A DNA stretch of 64,000 bases, taken from assembly GCA_018241685.1 (NCBI GenBank), contig JAFEDJ010000030.1:28806-92805 (forward strand). Reading direction: 5' to 3'. The position numbers and the translations under genes are program-made. Positions 16,429 through 24,320 of the stretch are shown here, piece by piece (position 1 is the first letter of the stretch; the number at the start of each line of letters is the position of its first letter). Under the pieces are notes generated by a model, which ran no database searches, was not told the DNA's origin, and saw only the letters and a program-made list of their open reading frames with translations. The DNA is from Pseudomonadota bacterium. GTDB lineage: Bacteria > Pseudomonadota > Gammaproteobacteria > Burkholderiales > Rhodocyclaceae.

Positions 16429-17757
16429 ATGAATGCCAGAATCAACCCGCGGCAGCGTATAGCGGTGGTCGGTGCCGGAGTTTCCGGTCTGGCTGCAGCC
16501 TGGTTGCTGTCCCGCAAATATGATGTGACCGTGTTCGAGGCCGGCGCCTATCTCGGCGGCCACACCAATACGGTCGATGTGACACTCGAGGGCAAGACCT
16601 ATCCGGTCGACACGGGCTTTCTGGTCTTCAACGAAAAGACCTACCCCAACCTCATCGCACTGTTCGAGTTACTTGGCGTCGATAGCGTCGAGACCGAGAT
16701 GTCCTTCTCGGTCAGCCTGGAGACACCCGATCTGGAATGGGCGGGCAGCAGCCTGGCGACCCTTTTCGCGCAGAAACGGAACCTGGTGCGGCGCCGGTTC
16801 TGGTCGATGCTTTACGACATACTCCGGTTCAACCACGAGAGCAGAGCCTGGCTGGCGAACCATCCGGACACCACGCAAAGCCTGCGCGGCTTCCTGCGCG
16901 ACGGCCGGTATTCGGATGCCTTCTCCAATTGGTACCTGTTGCCCATGGCTGCGGCGATCTGGTCCTGCCCGACCGGGCAGATGCTCGACATGCCGCTCGC
17001 CACCTTCATCCATTTCTGCCAGAACCACGGCCTGCTGCAGATTTTCGACCGACCGCTGTGGCGCACCGTGAAGGGCGGCGGGCGCGAGTACGTCAGGAAG
17101 ATCGCCACCCAGTTGCACAACGTGCGCATCGCTTGCCCCGTCCACGCCGTTACTCGCACGACAGACGGTCTGCGCGTGGTGCATGCAGGGGGCAGCGAAG
17201 GGTTCGATCAGGTGGTGCTGGCCTGCCACAGCGACCAGGCGCTTTCCATCCTCGGCATGATGGCCAGCGATGGGCAGCGTGACGTGCTGTCCGCTATCGG
17301 CTACCAGCCGAACCGGGCAGTCCTGCACACCGACCCAGCCATGCTGCCCCGCGACCATAGGCTGTGGTCGGCATGGAACTACTTCGGCGGCAAGACGGCG
17401 CCGGGCGCAGGCGCGCAGCCGGTAGGCGTGTCCTACTTGATCAACAAGCTGCAGCCACTCCCTTTCTCGACGCCGGTGGTGGTGACACTGAACCCGGCAC
17501 GCGAGCCTGACCCGACCAAGGTGATCGCCGAATTCGACTATGCCCACCCGATCTTCGATGGGCCTGCCATTGCAGCCCAGCACCGGCTGAGCAGGATTCA
17601 GGGCGAAGGCGGCATCTGGCTGGCCGGCGCCTGGGGCGGTTACGGCTTCCACGAAGACGGCCTGAGATCCGCACTGCGGGTCGCCAATGGCCTGGGCGTC
17701 AGGGCTCCCTGGCAGGACGCTTCGATATGCCCGCCGCGCGAGGCGGAAACCGCCTAG
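16429..17757 (+). CDS. FAD-dependent amine oxidase/desaturase-like oxidoreductase
   Basis: 442 aa, with AGGAGAAAAGG before the ATG. The N-terminal FAD-binding motif VVGAGVSGLAAAWLLSRKYDVTVFEAG (~12-38) is followed by YLGGHTNTV and a C-terminal GIWLAGAWGGYGFHEDG segment (~395-411) that closes the FAD site. It is first in an operon followed by DUF1365, Cfa, DUF3833, SDR and NTF2-like genes. This gene set recurs under LitR or ECF/ChrR stress control in other proteobacteria, and related flavoproteins have been linked there to modification of unsaturated or methylated fatty acids. Acting on membrane lipid acyl chains is therefore inferred. Confidence 0.85.
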   Translation: MNARINPRQRIAVVGAGVSGLAAAWLLSRKYDVTVFEAGAYLGGHTNTVDVTLEGKTYPVDTGFLVFNEKTYPNLIALFELLGVDSVETEMSFSVSLETPDLEWAGSSLATLFAQKRNLVRRRFWSMLYDILRFNHESRAWLANHPDTTQSLRGFLRDGRYSDAFSNWYLLPMAAAIWSCPTGQMLDMPLATFIHFCQNHGLLQIFDRPLWRTVKGGGREYVRKIATQLHNVRIACPVHAVTRTTDGLRVVHAGGSEGFDQVVLACHSDQALSILGMMASDGQRDVLSAIGYQPNRAVLHTDPAMLPRDHRLWSAWNYFGGKTAPGAGAQPVGVSYLINKLQPLPFSTPVVVTLNPAREPDPTKVIAEFDYAHPIFDGPAIAAQHRLSRIQGEGGIWLAGAWGGYGFHEDGLRSALRVANGLGVRAPWQDASICPPREAETA

Positions 17758-17780
17758 CAGAAGCCGTCGGAATCAATTCT

Positions 17781-18536
17781 ATGAACGCACGCCCGCACAT
17801 CTGTCTCGGTCACGTGATGCATCGCCGCCTGCGACCGGCGCGCAATGCCTTCGTATATCCGGTGTTCTACGTACAGTTGCCGGTACGTGACCTGGCTGCG
17901 GCAAAGTGCGGCATCTTCTCTGTGGACAGGCCCAACCTGCTGAGCTTCCGCAGCAAGGACCACGGGCCCCGCGACGGCAGCCCCCTGCTGCCATGGATCG
18001 AAGGCGTGCTGGCTGAACATGGATTGCCTAGCGATGGCGAGATCACGCTGCAGACCTTCCCACGGGTGCTGGGCTATGTGTTCAACCCGGTCAGCTTCTG
18101 GTTTTGCCACGATCGCGGCGGCCTGCTGATCGCCGTCCTGGCCGAGGTCAATAACACCTTCGGCGGCACGCACAGCTATCTGCTGCATCGCGACGGCGCA
18201 GCGCTGCGCGACGGCGAAGAATTGCACACAATCAAGAGCTTCCATGTGTCGCCCTTCAATGGGATCGAGGGTAGCTATCGCTTCCGCTTCCTGCGACAGC
18301 CCGCGGTTCAAGTGGCGCGCATCGACTACGACGACACGGAGGGCGAACTGCTGCTCACCGCCCTTTCCGGCAAACCCGCCCCCTGGTCGGCCTGCGCACT
18401 CCTCAAGACCCTGCTGCGCATGCCTTTCCTGACCCTCGGCGTCATCGCGCGCATCCATTGGCAGGCGCTCAGGCTGTGGCTCAAGGGGGTGCCATTCCGC
18501 GGTGCGAATCCCGCTCCCCGATCCGTACAGGAATAA
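17781..18536 (+). CDS. DUF1365 family protein
   Basis: 251 aa from ATG 17781; a frame start at 17727 would overlap the previous gene. Typical DUF1365 segments are HVMHRRLRPARNAFVYPVFYV (~11-31), FPRVLGYVFNPVSFWFCHD (~92-110), EVNNTFGGTHSYLL (~121-134) and KSFHVSPFNGIEGSYRFRF (~151-169). The function is unknown. The family nearly always sits between a flavin amine oxidase and a cyclopropane-fatty-acid-synthase homologue, as here, so a role in the same lipid modification is likely. Confidence 0.88.
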   Translation: MNARPHICLGHVMHRRLRPARNAFVYPVFYVQLPVRDLAAAKCGIFSVDRPNLLSFRSKDHGPRDGSPLLPWIEGVLAEHGLPSDGEITLQTFPRVLGYVFNPVSFWFCHDRGGLLIAVLAEVNNTFGGTHSYLLHRDGAALRDGEELHTIKSFHVSPFNGIEGSYRFRFLRQPAVQVARIDYDDTEGELLLTALSGKPAPWSACALLKTLLRMPFLTLGVIARIHWQALRLWLKGVPFRGANPAPRSVQE

Positions 18537-18541
18537 TCCAA

Positions 18542-19738
18542 ATGACCCAGACCCTCGACTACGCCCTCCCGCTGCGCGGCACCCGCCCCCTGGCCCGCGA
18601 TACCCGCACTGTCTTCAAGCTGCTGGAAAAGCTGGCAGGCGGCTTGCTCGAAGTCCGCCTGCCGGACGGCTCCAGGGCCCTGTTCGGCGAGGGTGACAGC
18701 AGCCTGAGCCTGCAGGTGCACGACGAAGCGATGTTCGGGCGGGTTATCGCCCGTGGTGACATCGGGCTCGCGGAAGCCTACCTGGACGGACAGTGGGACT
18801 CGCCGGACGTCACTGCTCTGCTCACGCTGCTGGCGCGCAACCGGGGGGCACTCGCCAAGGCCATCTACGGATCCTGGCGGCAACTCCTGGCCGCGCGCAT
18901 GCGCCACTGGTTCAACCGCAACAGCCGCACCGGCAGCAAGCGCAACATCATGGCCCACTACGACCTGGGCAACGACTTCTACCGCCTGTGGCTCGATCCG
19001 AGCATGAGCTACTCCTCCGCCCTCTACCGGCCGGAAGACGATGGCTCCCTGCTGGCCGCCCAGCAGGCCAAGTACCGCCGCATTCTCGACCGCCTGCGGG
19101 CCAGGCCGGACGACAGCGTGCTGGAAATCGGCTGCGGCTGGGGTGGCTTCGCGGAGATGGCCATGGGTGGCGGTCTGCACGTCACCGGCCTGACCCTATC
19201 GCCGGCCCAGCTCGACTGGGCAAAAAAGCGCGTTCCCCGCGCCGATCTGCGTCTGCAGGACTATCGCGACACCCGGGAGCGTTTCGATCACATCGTCTCC
19301 ATCGAGATGTTCGAAGCCGTCGGCGAACAATGGTGGCCGAGCTACTTCGCCACGGTCGCCCGCGCGCTCAAACCGGGTGGCCGCGCCATGATCCAGAGCA
19401 TCACGATTCGCGACGACCTGTTCGCCACCTACAGGCGCGGCACCGACTTCATCCAGCAATACATATTTCCCGGCGGCATGCTGCCCTCGCGCAGCGTCTT
19501 CCGGAAGACCGCCGAAAGGCAGGGACTGCAGGTCGCCGACGAATTCGCCTTCGGCCTCGATTACGCCCGTACGCTGGCCGCCTGGCGTGCTGCCTTCGAA
19601 ACAAACTGGACGCAGATCGCCACCCTCGGTTTCGACGAGGACTTCCGCCGGCTGTGGCGCTTCTACCTTCACTACTGCGAGGCCGGCTTCCTGGCGGGAA
19701 ACATCGATGTCGTCCAGTTTGAACTCGCCCACCGTTGA
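18542..19738 (+). CDS. Cyclopropane-fatty-acid synthase family SAM methyltransferase
   Basis: 398 aa. The N-terminal lipid-binding domain includes DGSRALFGEGD and GRVIARGDIGLAEAYLDGQWDSPD (~60-90). The SAM domain starts at ~145 with the YDLGNDFYRLWLDPSMSYSSALY segment, then VLEIGCGWGGFAEMA (~193-207) and IEMFEAVGEQWW (~256-267). It transfers a methyl or methylene group to the double bond of phospholipid acyl chains at the inner membrane. The gene starts 5 bp after the DUF1365 stop. It could make cyclopropane fatty acids, or the methylated intermediates of furan or branched fatty acids as operon homologues do. The choice cannot be made from sequence. Confidence 0.92.
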   Translation: MTQTLDYALPLRGTRPLARDTRTVFKLLEKLAGGLLEVRLPDGSRALFGEGDSSLSLQVHDEAMFGRVIARGDIGLAEAYLDGQWDSPDVTALLTLLARNRGALAKAIYGSWRQLLAARMRHWFNRNSRTGSKRNIMAHYDLGNDFYRLWLDPSMSYSSALYRPEDDGSLLAAQQAKYRRILDRLRARPDDSVLEIGCGWGGFAEMAMGGGLHVTGLTLSPAQLDWAKKRVPRADLRLQDYRDTRERFDHIVSIEMFEAVGEQWWPSYFATVARALKPGGRAMIQSITIRDDLFATYRRGTDFIQQYIFPGGMLPSRSVFRKTAERQGLQVADEFAFGLDYARTLAAWRAAFETNWTQIATLGFDEDFRRLWRFYLHYCEAGFLAGNIDVVQFELAHR

Positions 19739-19796
19739 TCGCGACACGCAACGCCATCGGCTGCAGCTCACGCTGGCGCGATTCACTGGAGATTCG

Positions 19797-20321
19797 ATGA
19801 TGAAACTGCTGACTGGCGCCCTGCTCTCCGTCGGCCTGACCGCGTGCGCATCAAACGGTGTCGAGCAATATAAGGCAGAACAACCGGCGCTCGATTTGCA
19901 GCACTACCTGAACGGCACGCTGGACGCCTGGGGCATCTTCCAGGGACGCTCCGGTGAAGTGAAAAGACGCTTCCACGCCGTCATCGAAGCCAGCTGGGAA
20001 GGCGAAACCGGCATTCTGGACGAACATTTCCAATGGTCCGACGGCACCACATCACGGCGGGTGTGGACGCTCAAGCGCCAGCCCGATGGCAGCTATCGCG
20101 GCACCGCCGACGACGTGATCGGCGAGGCGGTCGGCGAAGTGGCCGGCAACGCACTGCGCTGGCGCTACGTGCTGGCGCTGCCAGTAGACGGCAGGACCTA
20201 CCACGTCGATTTCGACGACTGGATGTTCCTGATGGACGACAAGGTGATGCTCAACCGCTCCTACATGTCGAAGTGGGGCTTCAGGCTCGGCGAGGTGACG
20301 TTGAGCTTTGCCAAACGCTAA
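19797..20321 (+). CDS. DUF3833 family lipoprotein
   Basis: 174 aa. A lipoprotein signal with lipobox LTACAS (Cys ~17) marks it for lipidation. The rest matches DUF3833: LDLQHYLNGTLDAWGIFQGRSGEVKRRFHAVIEASW and a terminal SKWGFRLGEVTLSFAKR. Start 19797 (ATGATG) follows a TGGAGA ribosome site. The function is unknown; it is a constant partner of DUF1365/Cfa operons, perhaps handling modified lipids at the envelope. Confidence 0.85.
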   Translation: MMKLLTGALLSVGLTACASNGVEQYKAEQPALDLQHYLNGTLDAWGIFQGRSGEVKRRFHAVIEASWEGETGILDEHFQWSDGTTSRRVWTLKRQPDGSYRGTADDVIGEAVGEVAGNALRWRYVLALPVDGRTYHVDFDDWMFLMDDKVMLNRSYMSKWGFRLGEVTLSFAKR

Positions 20322-20343
20322 AGCCGAAGGAACGAGGATCACG

Positions 20344-21099
20344 ATGAACCCGGCAATCTCGGACTGGCGGGGTCGGTGCGTGTGGCTGGTCGGAGCCTCG
20401 AGCGGCATCGGCGCTGCGATGGCCAGGGAACTCGCCCGACGGGGCGCACGGCTGGCATTGTCGGCACGTTCGGCGGACGGACTACGGGCAGTCGGGATCG
20501 ACGCGGCCCTGCTGCTGCCCTGCGACGCTACCGATACGACCAGTCTGGCCGCCACACATCGGACGCTGATGGCTGCCTGGGGAGGTATCGACCTGGTGGT
20601 CTATCTGGCTGGCGACTATGTACCGATGCGCGCAGACGATTTCGATCTGGCACGCGCCGAGCAAGTCGTCGCCGTCAATTTCAATGGGGCGATGCGCCTC
20701 GCCGCCTGCGTGCTTCCCACCCTGCAAGCCGGCCGCGGCATCGCCTTCGTGGCCAGCGTAGCGGGCTACCGCGGCCTGCCCAAGGCCTTGTGCTACGGTC
20801 CGGGCAAAGCGGCGCTGATCCACTTTGCCGAGTGCCTGCATCTCGACCTGACGCCGCGAGGTATTGGCGTCTGGCTCATCAATCCAGGCTTCGTGCAAAC
20901 CCGCCTGACTGCGCGCAACGATTTCGCCATGCCGGCGCTCCTGACGCCAGAGCAAGCAGCTACTGCGGCAGTGGATGGTTTCAGCTCCGGAAACTTCGAA
21001 GTCCATTTCCCCAAGCGCTTCACCCGCATGCTGAAGCTCCTGTCGTTGCTGCCATATCGCTGGTACTTCCCGTTGATCCGCCGTCTCACCGGGGCCTGA
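20344..21099 (+). CDS. Short-chain dehydrogenase/reductase
   Basis: 251 aa. The NAD(P) motif is VGASSGIGAAMARELARRG (~17-35), a Ser in VASVAGYRGLP (~138-148) and the catalytic YGPGK (~153-157, YxxxK). It is the classical SDR length and ends with a hydrophobic, basic tail (RMLKLLSLLPYRWYFPLIRRL) that may contact membrane. It is in the LitR-controlled operon 22 bp after the lipoprotein gene. It may reduce a keto or aldehyde intermediate of the lipid modification; the substrate is unknown. Confidence 0.87.
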   Translation: MNPAISDWRGRCVWLVGASSGIGAAMARELARRGARLALSARSADGLRAVGIDAALLLPCDATDTTSLAATHRTLMAAWGGIDLVVYLAGDYVPMRADDFDLARAEQVVAVNFNGAMRLAACVLPTLQAGRGIAFVASVAGYRGLPKALCYGPGKAALIHFAECLHLDLTPRGIGVWLINPGFVQTRLTARNDFAMPALLTPEQAATAAVDGFSSGNFEVHFPKRFTRMLKLLSLLPYRWYFPLIRRLTGA

Positions 21100-21100
21100 C

Positions 21101-21526
21101 ATGGATCTCGAGCGCCTTATCGCCTTCTACCACGCGCTGACACCGGACAGTGTCGAGCGCTTTCCCGAGTTCTACAGCACCGATGCCTATTTCAAGGATC
21201 CGTTCAACGAAGTGCGTGGTACCAGGGCCATCCAGCGCATATTCGCCCACATGTTCCAACAAGTGGATAAGCCACGCTTCGTCGTCACCGAACAGATGCA
21301 CGGCCCTCACGGCGCCACGCTGCTCTGGGAATTCTCCTACCGTACTCGCCTCTGGGGCCGAGGCGAAGTGCAGGTCATTCGCGGCGTGTCACATCTCAAG
21401 TTCAGCGGCGACGGCAAGATCAGCTACCACCGGGACTACTGGGATGCGGCCGAGGAGTTGTACATGAAGCTGCCGCTCATCGGCCGCTTCATGCGGTGGC
21501 TTAAAAGTGCGCTGTCGGCCGGGTGA
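21101..21526 (+). CDS. NTF2-like/SnoaL-like domain protein
   Basis: 141 aa cone-shaped alpha+beta NTF2-like fold: LIAFYHALTPDSVERFPEFYSTDAYFKDPFNEVRG (~6-40), then VTEQMHGPHGATLLWEFSYRTR and HLKFSGDGKISYHRDYWDAAEELY. It starts 1 bp after the SDR stop, so it is translationally coupled and is the last gene of the LitR operon. Such proteins bind small hydrophobic ligands or act as isomerases. The function is unknown. Confidence 0.8.
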   Translation: MDLERLIAFYHALTPDSVERFPEFYSTDAYFKDPFNEVRGTRAIQRIFAHMFQQVDKPRFVVTEQMHGPHGATLLWEFSYRTRLWGRGEVQVIRGVSHLKFSGDGKISYHRDYWDAAEELYMKLPLIGRFMRWLKSALSAG

Positions 21527-21571
21527 GCTTGGATCGAAGACACCCCGCGCCGCCCGGCAACGCCACATGGA

Positions 21572-22144
21572 TCAACTGCTTCGTGGCAGCACCGTCAGCA
21601 CCCGCACGATGAAGGCGTGGAATTCCTTCATGTAGTTGCTCAGGAACTGCTCCGTGGACGGGTCCGTCACCTGCCCGTCTTCGGTGATGAGGCCAGGCTT
21701 GAACTGGATGTAGGCTTCGACGGTATTCATCAGCGGCGCATTGCAGAAGCACAGCACGCCGCGCAGGCTCTGCTGCGCCACCGCAGTGCCGATGGCGCCG
21801 GGCGAGGTGCCAATCACTGCGGCCGGCTTATGGGCGAAGGAGTTGTTGCCCCACGGACGGCTCGCCCAGTCGATGGCGTTCTTGAGACCGCCGGGAATGG
21901 AGCGGTTGAATTCCGGCGTAACGAAGAGGATGGCGTCGGAATCAGTGATGGCCTTTTTGAAACCGCAGGCCACCGGTGGAAAATCCGCGTCGTAGTCCTG
22001 GCTGTAAAGCGGTAGGTCGCGGATCGGGATTTCGGTCAACTCCAGTTCCGGCGGAGCCAGCCGCACCAGCGCCTTGGCCAGCAATCGATTGATCGAAGTG
22101 CTCGACAGACTGCCGACGAAATAGCCGACCTTGTACGTGCTCAT
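21572..22144 (-). CDS. NADPH-dependent FMN reductase (ChrR/azoreductase-like)
   Basis: 190 aa flavodoxin-like fold with phosphate-binding loop GSLSSTSINRLLAKAL (~11-26) and the FMN-contacting TPEFNRSIPGGLKNAIDW (~75-92), the signature of the YieF/ChrR family. AAGGAGATCCCC precedes the ATG. It is convergent with the LitR operon. It reduces quinones, chromate or azo compounds through bound FMN. It could in principle supply reduced flavin, but it is far from the flavin monooxygenases at 40.9-63 kb. Confidence 0.88.
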   Translation of the reverse strand: MSTYKVGYFVGSLSSTSINRLLAKALVRLAPPELELTEIPIRDLPLYSQDYDADFPPVACGFKKAITDSDAILFVTPEFNRSIPGGLKNAIDWASRPWGNNSFAHKPAAVIGTSPGAIGTAVAQQSLRGVLCFCNAPLMNTVEAYIQFKPGLITEDGQVTDPSTEQFLSNYMKEFHAFIVRVLTVLPRSS

Positions 22145-22303
22145 GGGGATCTCCTTGCAGCGTAGAACAGGTTCATGTTCTGCCTGCAGCCGATGAGGCT
22201 GGGCGCGGGCGGGAGCGTCGGCAACGATACATGCTGTCCGACAAGATCACCATAGGTGCCACAGTCCGCGTTGGCAACGCTCAGCCCGGCAGGAGAAGAG
22301 GGC

Positions 22304-22333
22304 AAAAAAAACCCAGGCTCATTGGGGCCTGGG
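22304..22333 (-). terminator. Intrinsic terminator on the minus strand, with no gene upstream of it
   Basis: The stem CCCAGGC (22312-22318) / GCCTGGG (22327-22333) is followed on the minus strand by an eight-T run (A-run at 22304-22311). It lies in the 419-bp gap between the FMN reductase (start 22144) and acuR (22564). No coding gene reads into it from the right. It is therefore either the end of a short untranslated RNA or an attenuator in the leader of the FMN reductase. Confidence 0.75.
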
Positions 22334-22538
22334 CTTAATTCCACACCAAAGGAGGAGGGGTGGAGGAGACGGGTTCAGAATACTGCGACTACGTCGTCGG
22401 GTGTTTTGATTGTTCTTATGTATCTATAAAATTTTATTCTTGCATGATGTTTTCATGCGACAAAACCCGCACTGGAAAATGGGGCGCCCCTGAGGTGGGC
22501 CGTCTTCCACTTATTTAAAAGCAGGGATTGATTTTTTT

Positions 22539-22553
22539 GAGACGATCGGTCTA
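22539..22553. promoter_or_regulatory. AcuR-type operator upstream of acuR
   Basis: GAGACGATCGGTCTA is an imperfect inverted repeat (AGAC-N5-GTCT) 10 bp before the acuR start codon. It shares its core with 23229-23243, in front of acuI, which implies autoregulation and joint control. Confidence 0.7.
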
Positions 22554-22563
22554 ATTTATCTCC

Positions 22564-23211
22564 ATGGACCTTCAGCCCACTGCCCCTGTCATCTCCCCGC
22601 GCCGCCGCGGCCGCCCGCCAAAGAGCGCCAACGGCTTCAGCGAAACCCGCGAGGCGCTGCTGCGCGCTGGCGTAGAGGTGCTCACCGAAAAAGGCTTTTC
22701 CGCCACCGGCATCGACCAGATCCTGTCCCGCGTGGGCGTGCCCAAAGGGTCCTTCTACCATTTCTTTCCCAGCAAGGAAGCCTTCGGCAGTGCGCTGATC
22801 GAGCGCTACGCTGGCTACTTCGCCCGCAAGCTCGACCGTTTCCTGCTCGACGAAAGCCAGCCGCCGCTGCAGCGCCTGCACAATTTCGTCGCCGATGCCG
22901 CCGACGGCATGGCGCGCTTCGAGTTCCGCCGTGGCTGCCTGGTCGGTAATCTGGGCCAGGAAACCGCCAGTCTGCCGGACGCCCTGCGCCTGCAGCTCTC
23001 GGCGGTCTTCGCCGACTGGGAAACCCGTGTGGCCACATGCCTGGAAGCGGCGCGGGCCAATAGCGCAATCTCCGCCGACGCCGATTGCCAACGCCTGGCG
23101 AACTGCTTCTGGATTGGTTGGGAGGGCGCAGTGCTACGCGCCAAGCTGGAAGCATCGAGCCGGCCGCTGGAAGTCTTTGCCGATTTTTTCTTCGCCGGGC
23201 TGCCCCGGTGA
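22564..23211 (+). CDS. acuR: TetR family regulator, AcuR-like
   Basis: 215 aa. After a basic arm (PRRRGRPPKS) comes the HTH (GIDQILSRVGVPKGSFYHFFPSKEAFGSALIERY, ~49-82). The C-terminal domain contains FEFRRGCLVGNLGQE and FWIGWEGAVLRAKLE, both characteristic of AcuR, the acrylate-responsive repressor described in Rhodobacter. It is followed directly by acuI, and matching palindromes precede both genes. In the characterised system AcuR represses acuR-acuI and is relieved by acrylate/acryloyl-CoA-related compounds. Confidence 0.85.
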   Translation: MDLQPTAPVISPRRRGRPPKSANGFSETREALLRAGVEVLTEKGFSATGIDQILSRVGVPKGSFYHFFPSKEAFGSALIERYAGYFARKLDRFLLDESQPPLQRLHNFVADAADGMARFEFRRGCLVGNLGQETASLPDALRLQLSAVFADWETRVATCLEAARANSAISADADCQRLANCFWIGWEGAVLRAKLEASSRPLEVFADFFFAGLPR

Positions 23212-23228
23212 GTTTTTTTGTCTATTAA

Positions 23229-23243
23229 TAGACGATCAGTCTA
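23229..23243. promoter_or_regulatory. AcuR-type operator upstream of acuI
   Basis: TAGACGATCAGTCTA is a perfect inverted repeat (TAGAC-N5-GTCTA) 18 bp before the acuI start codon. It is the counterpart of the site at 22539-22553. Confidence 0.75.
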
Positions 23244-23261
23244 ATTAAACGGAGGGGGAAC

Positions 23262-24245
23262 ATGTTCAAGGGAATCCTGATCGAGAAGGACGACACCGGT
23301 TACCACGCCACGCTGCGCGACATCGACGAAGCCGGTCTGCCCGACGGCGACGTGACGGTGCGGGTCCAGTACTCCACGCTCAACTACAAGGACGCGCTGG
23401 CGATCACCGGCAAGAGCCCGGTGGTGCGGCGTTTTCCGATGGTGCCGGGCATCGACCTGGTCGGCACCGTCGAGGAAAGCCGCCATCCGGGTTACCGCAC
23501 CGGTGACCTCGTGGTGCTGAATGGCTGGGGCGTCGGTGAAGTGCATTGGGGCGGCCTCGCCGAGAAGGCCCGCCTCAACGGCGACTGGCTGGTCCCGCTG
23601 CCGGCCGCTTTCACGCCCAGCCAGGCGATGGCCATCGGCACGGCCGGCTACACCGCGATGCTGTGCGTGATGGCCCTGGAGCGCCATGGCGTGACGCCGG
23701 ACCAGGGCGACATCCTGGTCACCGGCGCGGGGGGCGGCGTCGGAAGCGTCGCGGTCGCCCTGCTGTCCAAACTGGGCTACCGGGTCGTCGCCGTCACCGG
23801 CCGCATGGAGGAAGAGCCTTACCTACGCCAGCTCGGCGCCAGCGAAGTGCTGTCCCGCGACGAATTCAGCGCCCCAGGCAAACCTCTCGCCAAGGAGCGC
23901 TGGGCCGGTGCGGTGGATGTGGTCGGCTCCCATGTGCTGGCCAATGTCTGCGCCGGCATGAAATACGGCGGCACCGTCGCCGCCTGCGGCCTGGCCGGCG
24001 GCATGGATCTGCCGGCCAGCGTCGCGCCCTTCATCCTGCGCGGCGTGACCCTGGCCGGCGTGGACAGCGTGATGTGCCCTCGTCCGCGCCGCCTCGAAGC
24101 CTGGCAGCGCCTCGGCCGCGACCTGGACATCGACAAACTGGGCCTGATCGCCCACGAGATCGGCCTGAGCGAAGCCATCGAACAGGCTCCGGCGATCCTT
24201 GCCGGCAAGCTGCGCGGCCGCGTCATCGTCGATATCAGCCGCTGA
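23262..24245 (+). CDS. acuI: Acryloyl-CoA reductase AcuI (YhdH family, NADPH-dependent)
   Basis: 327 aa zinc-free MDR oxidoreductase of the YhdH/AcuI branch. Segments seen are [34 protein letters not shown] (~43-76), [39 protein letters not shown] and the cofactor loop [21 protein letters not shown] (~157-177). It converts the toxic acryloyl-CoA to propionyl-CoA, an activity used in acrylate, DMSP and 3-hydroxypropionate metabolism. A strong GGAGGGGG ribosome site precedes it, and AcuR-type operators flank acuR and acuI. Confidence 0.92.
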   Translation: MFKGILIEKDDTGYHATLRDIDEAGLPDGDVTVRVQYSTLNYKDALAITGKSPVVRRFPMVPGIDLVGTVEESRHPGYRTGDLVVLNGWGVGEVHWGGLAEKARLNGDWLVPLPAAFTPSQAMAIGTAGYTAMLCVMALERHGVTPDQGDILVTGAGGGVGSVAVALLSKLGYRVVAVTGRMEEEPYLRQLGASEVLSRDEFSAPGKPLAKERWAGAVDVVGSHVLANVCAGMKYGGTVAACGLAGGMDLPASVAPFILRGVTLAGVDSVMCPRPRRLEAWQRLGRDLDIDKLGLIAHEIGLSEAIEQAPAILAGKLRGRVIVDISR

Positions 24246-24277
24246 TTCCGCTCCGCCGCGCGCCCCGCTCCGCTGAA

Positions 24278-24307
24278 GCAGGCTGTCTGCCATGGCGGAC
24301 AGCCTGC
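24278..24307. terminator. Hairpin between convergent acuI and acyl-CoA dehydrogenase genes
   Basis: A perfect 10-bp stem, GCAGGCTGTC (24278-24287) / GACAGCCTGC (24298-24307), around a 10-nt loop. There is no clear U-tract on either side, so it may block or stabilise transcripts rather than act as a canonical terminator. Confidence 0.5.
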
Positions 24308-24320
24308 CAAACCAGCCAGC

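Noticed and set aside
22141..22344. 67-codon minus-strand open frame overlapping the orphan terminator
   Set aside because: It contains the terminator stem and T-run within its first codons, has no ribosome site and no recognisable domain.
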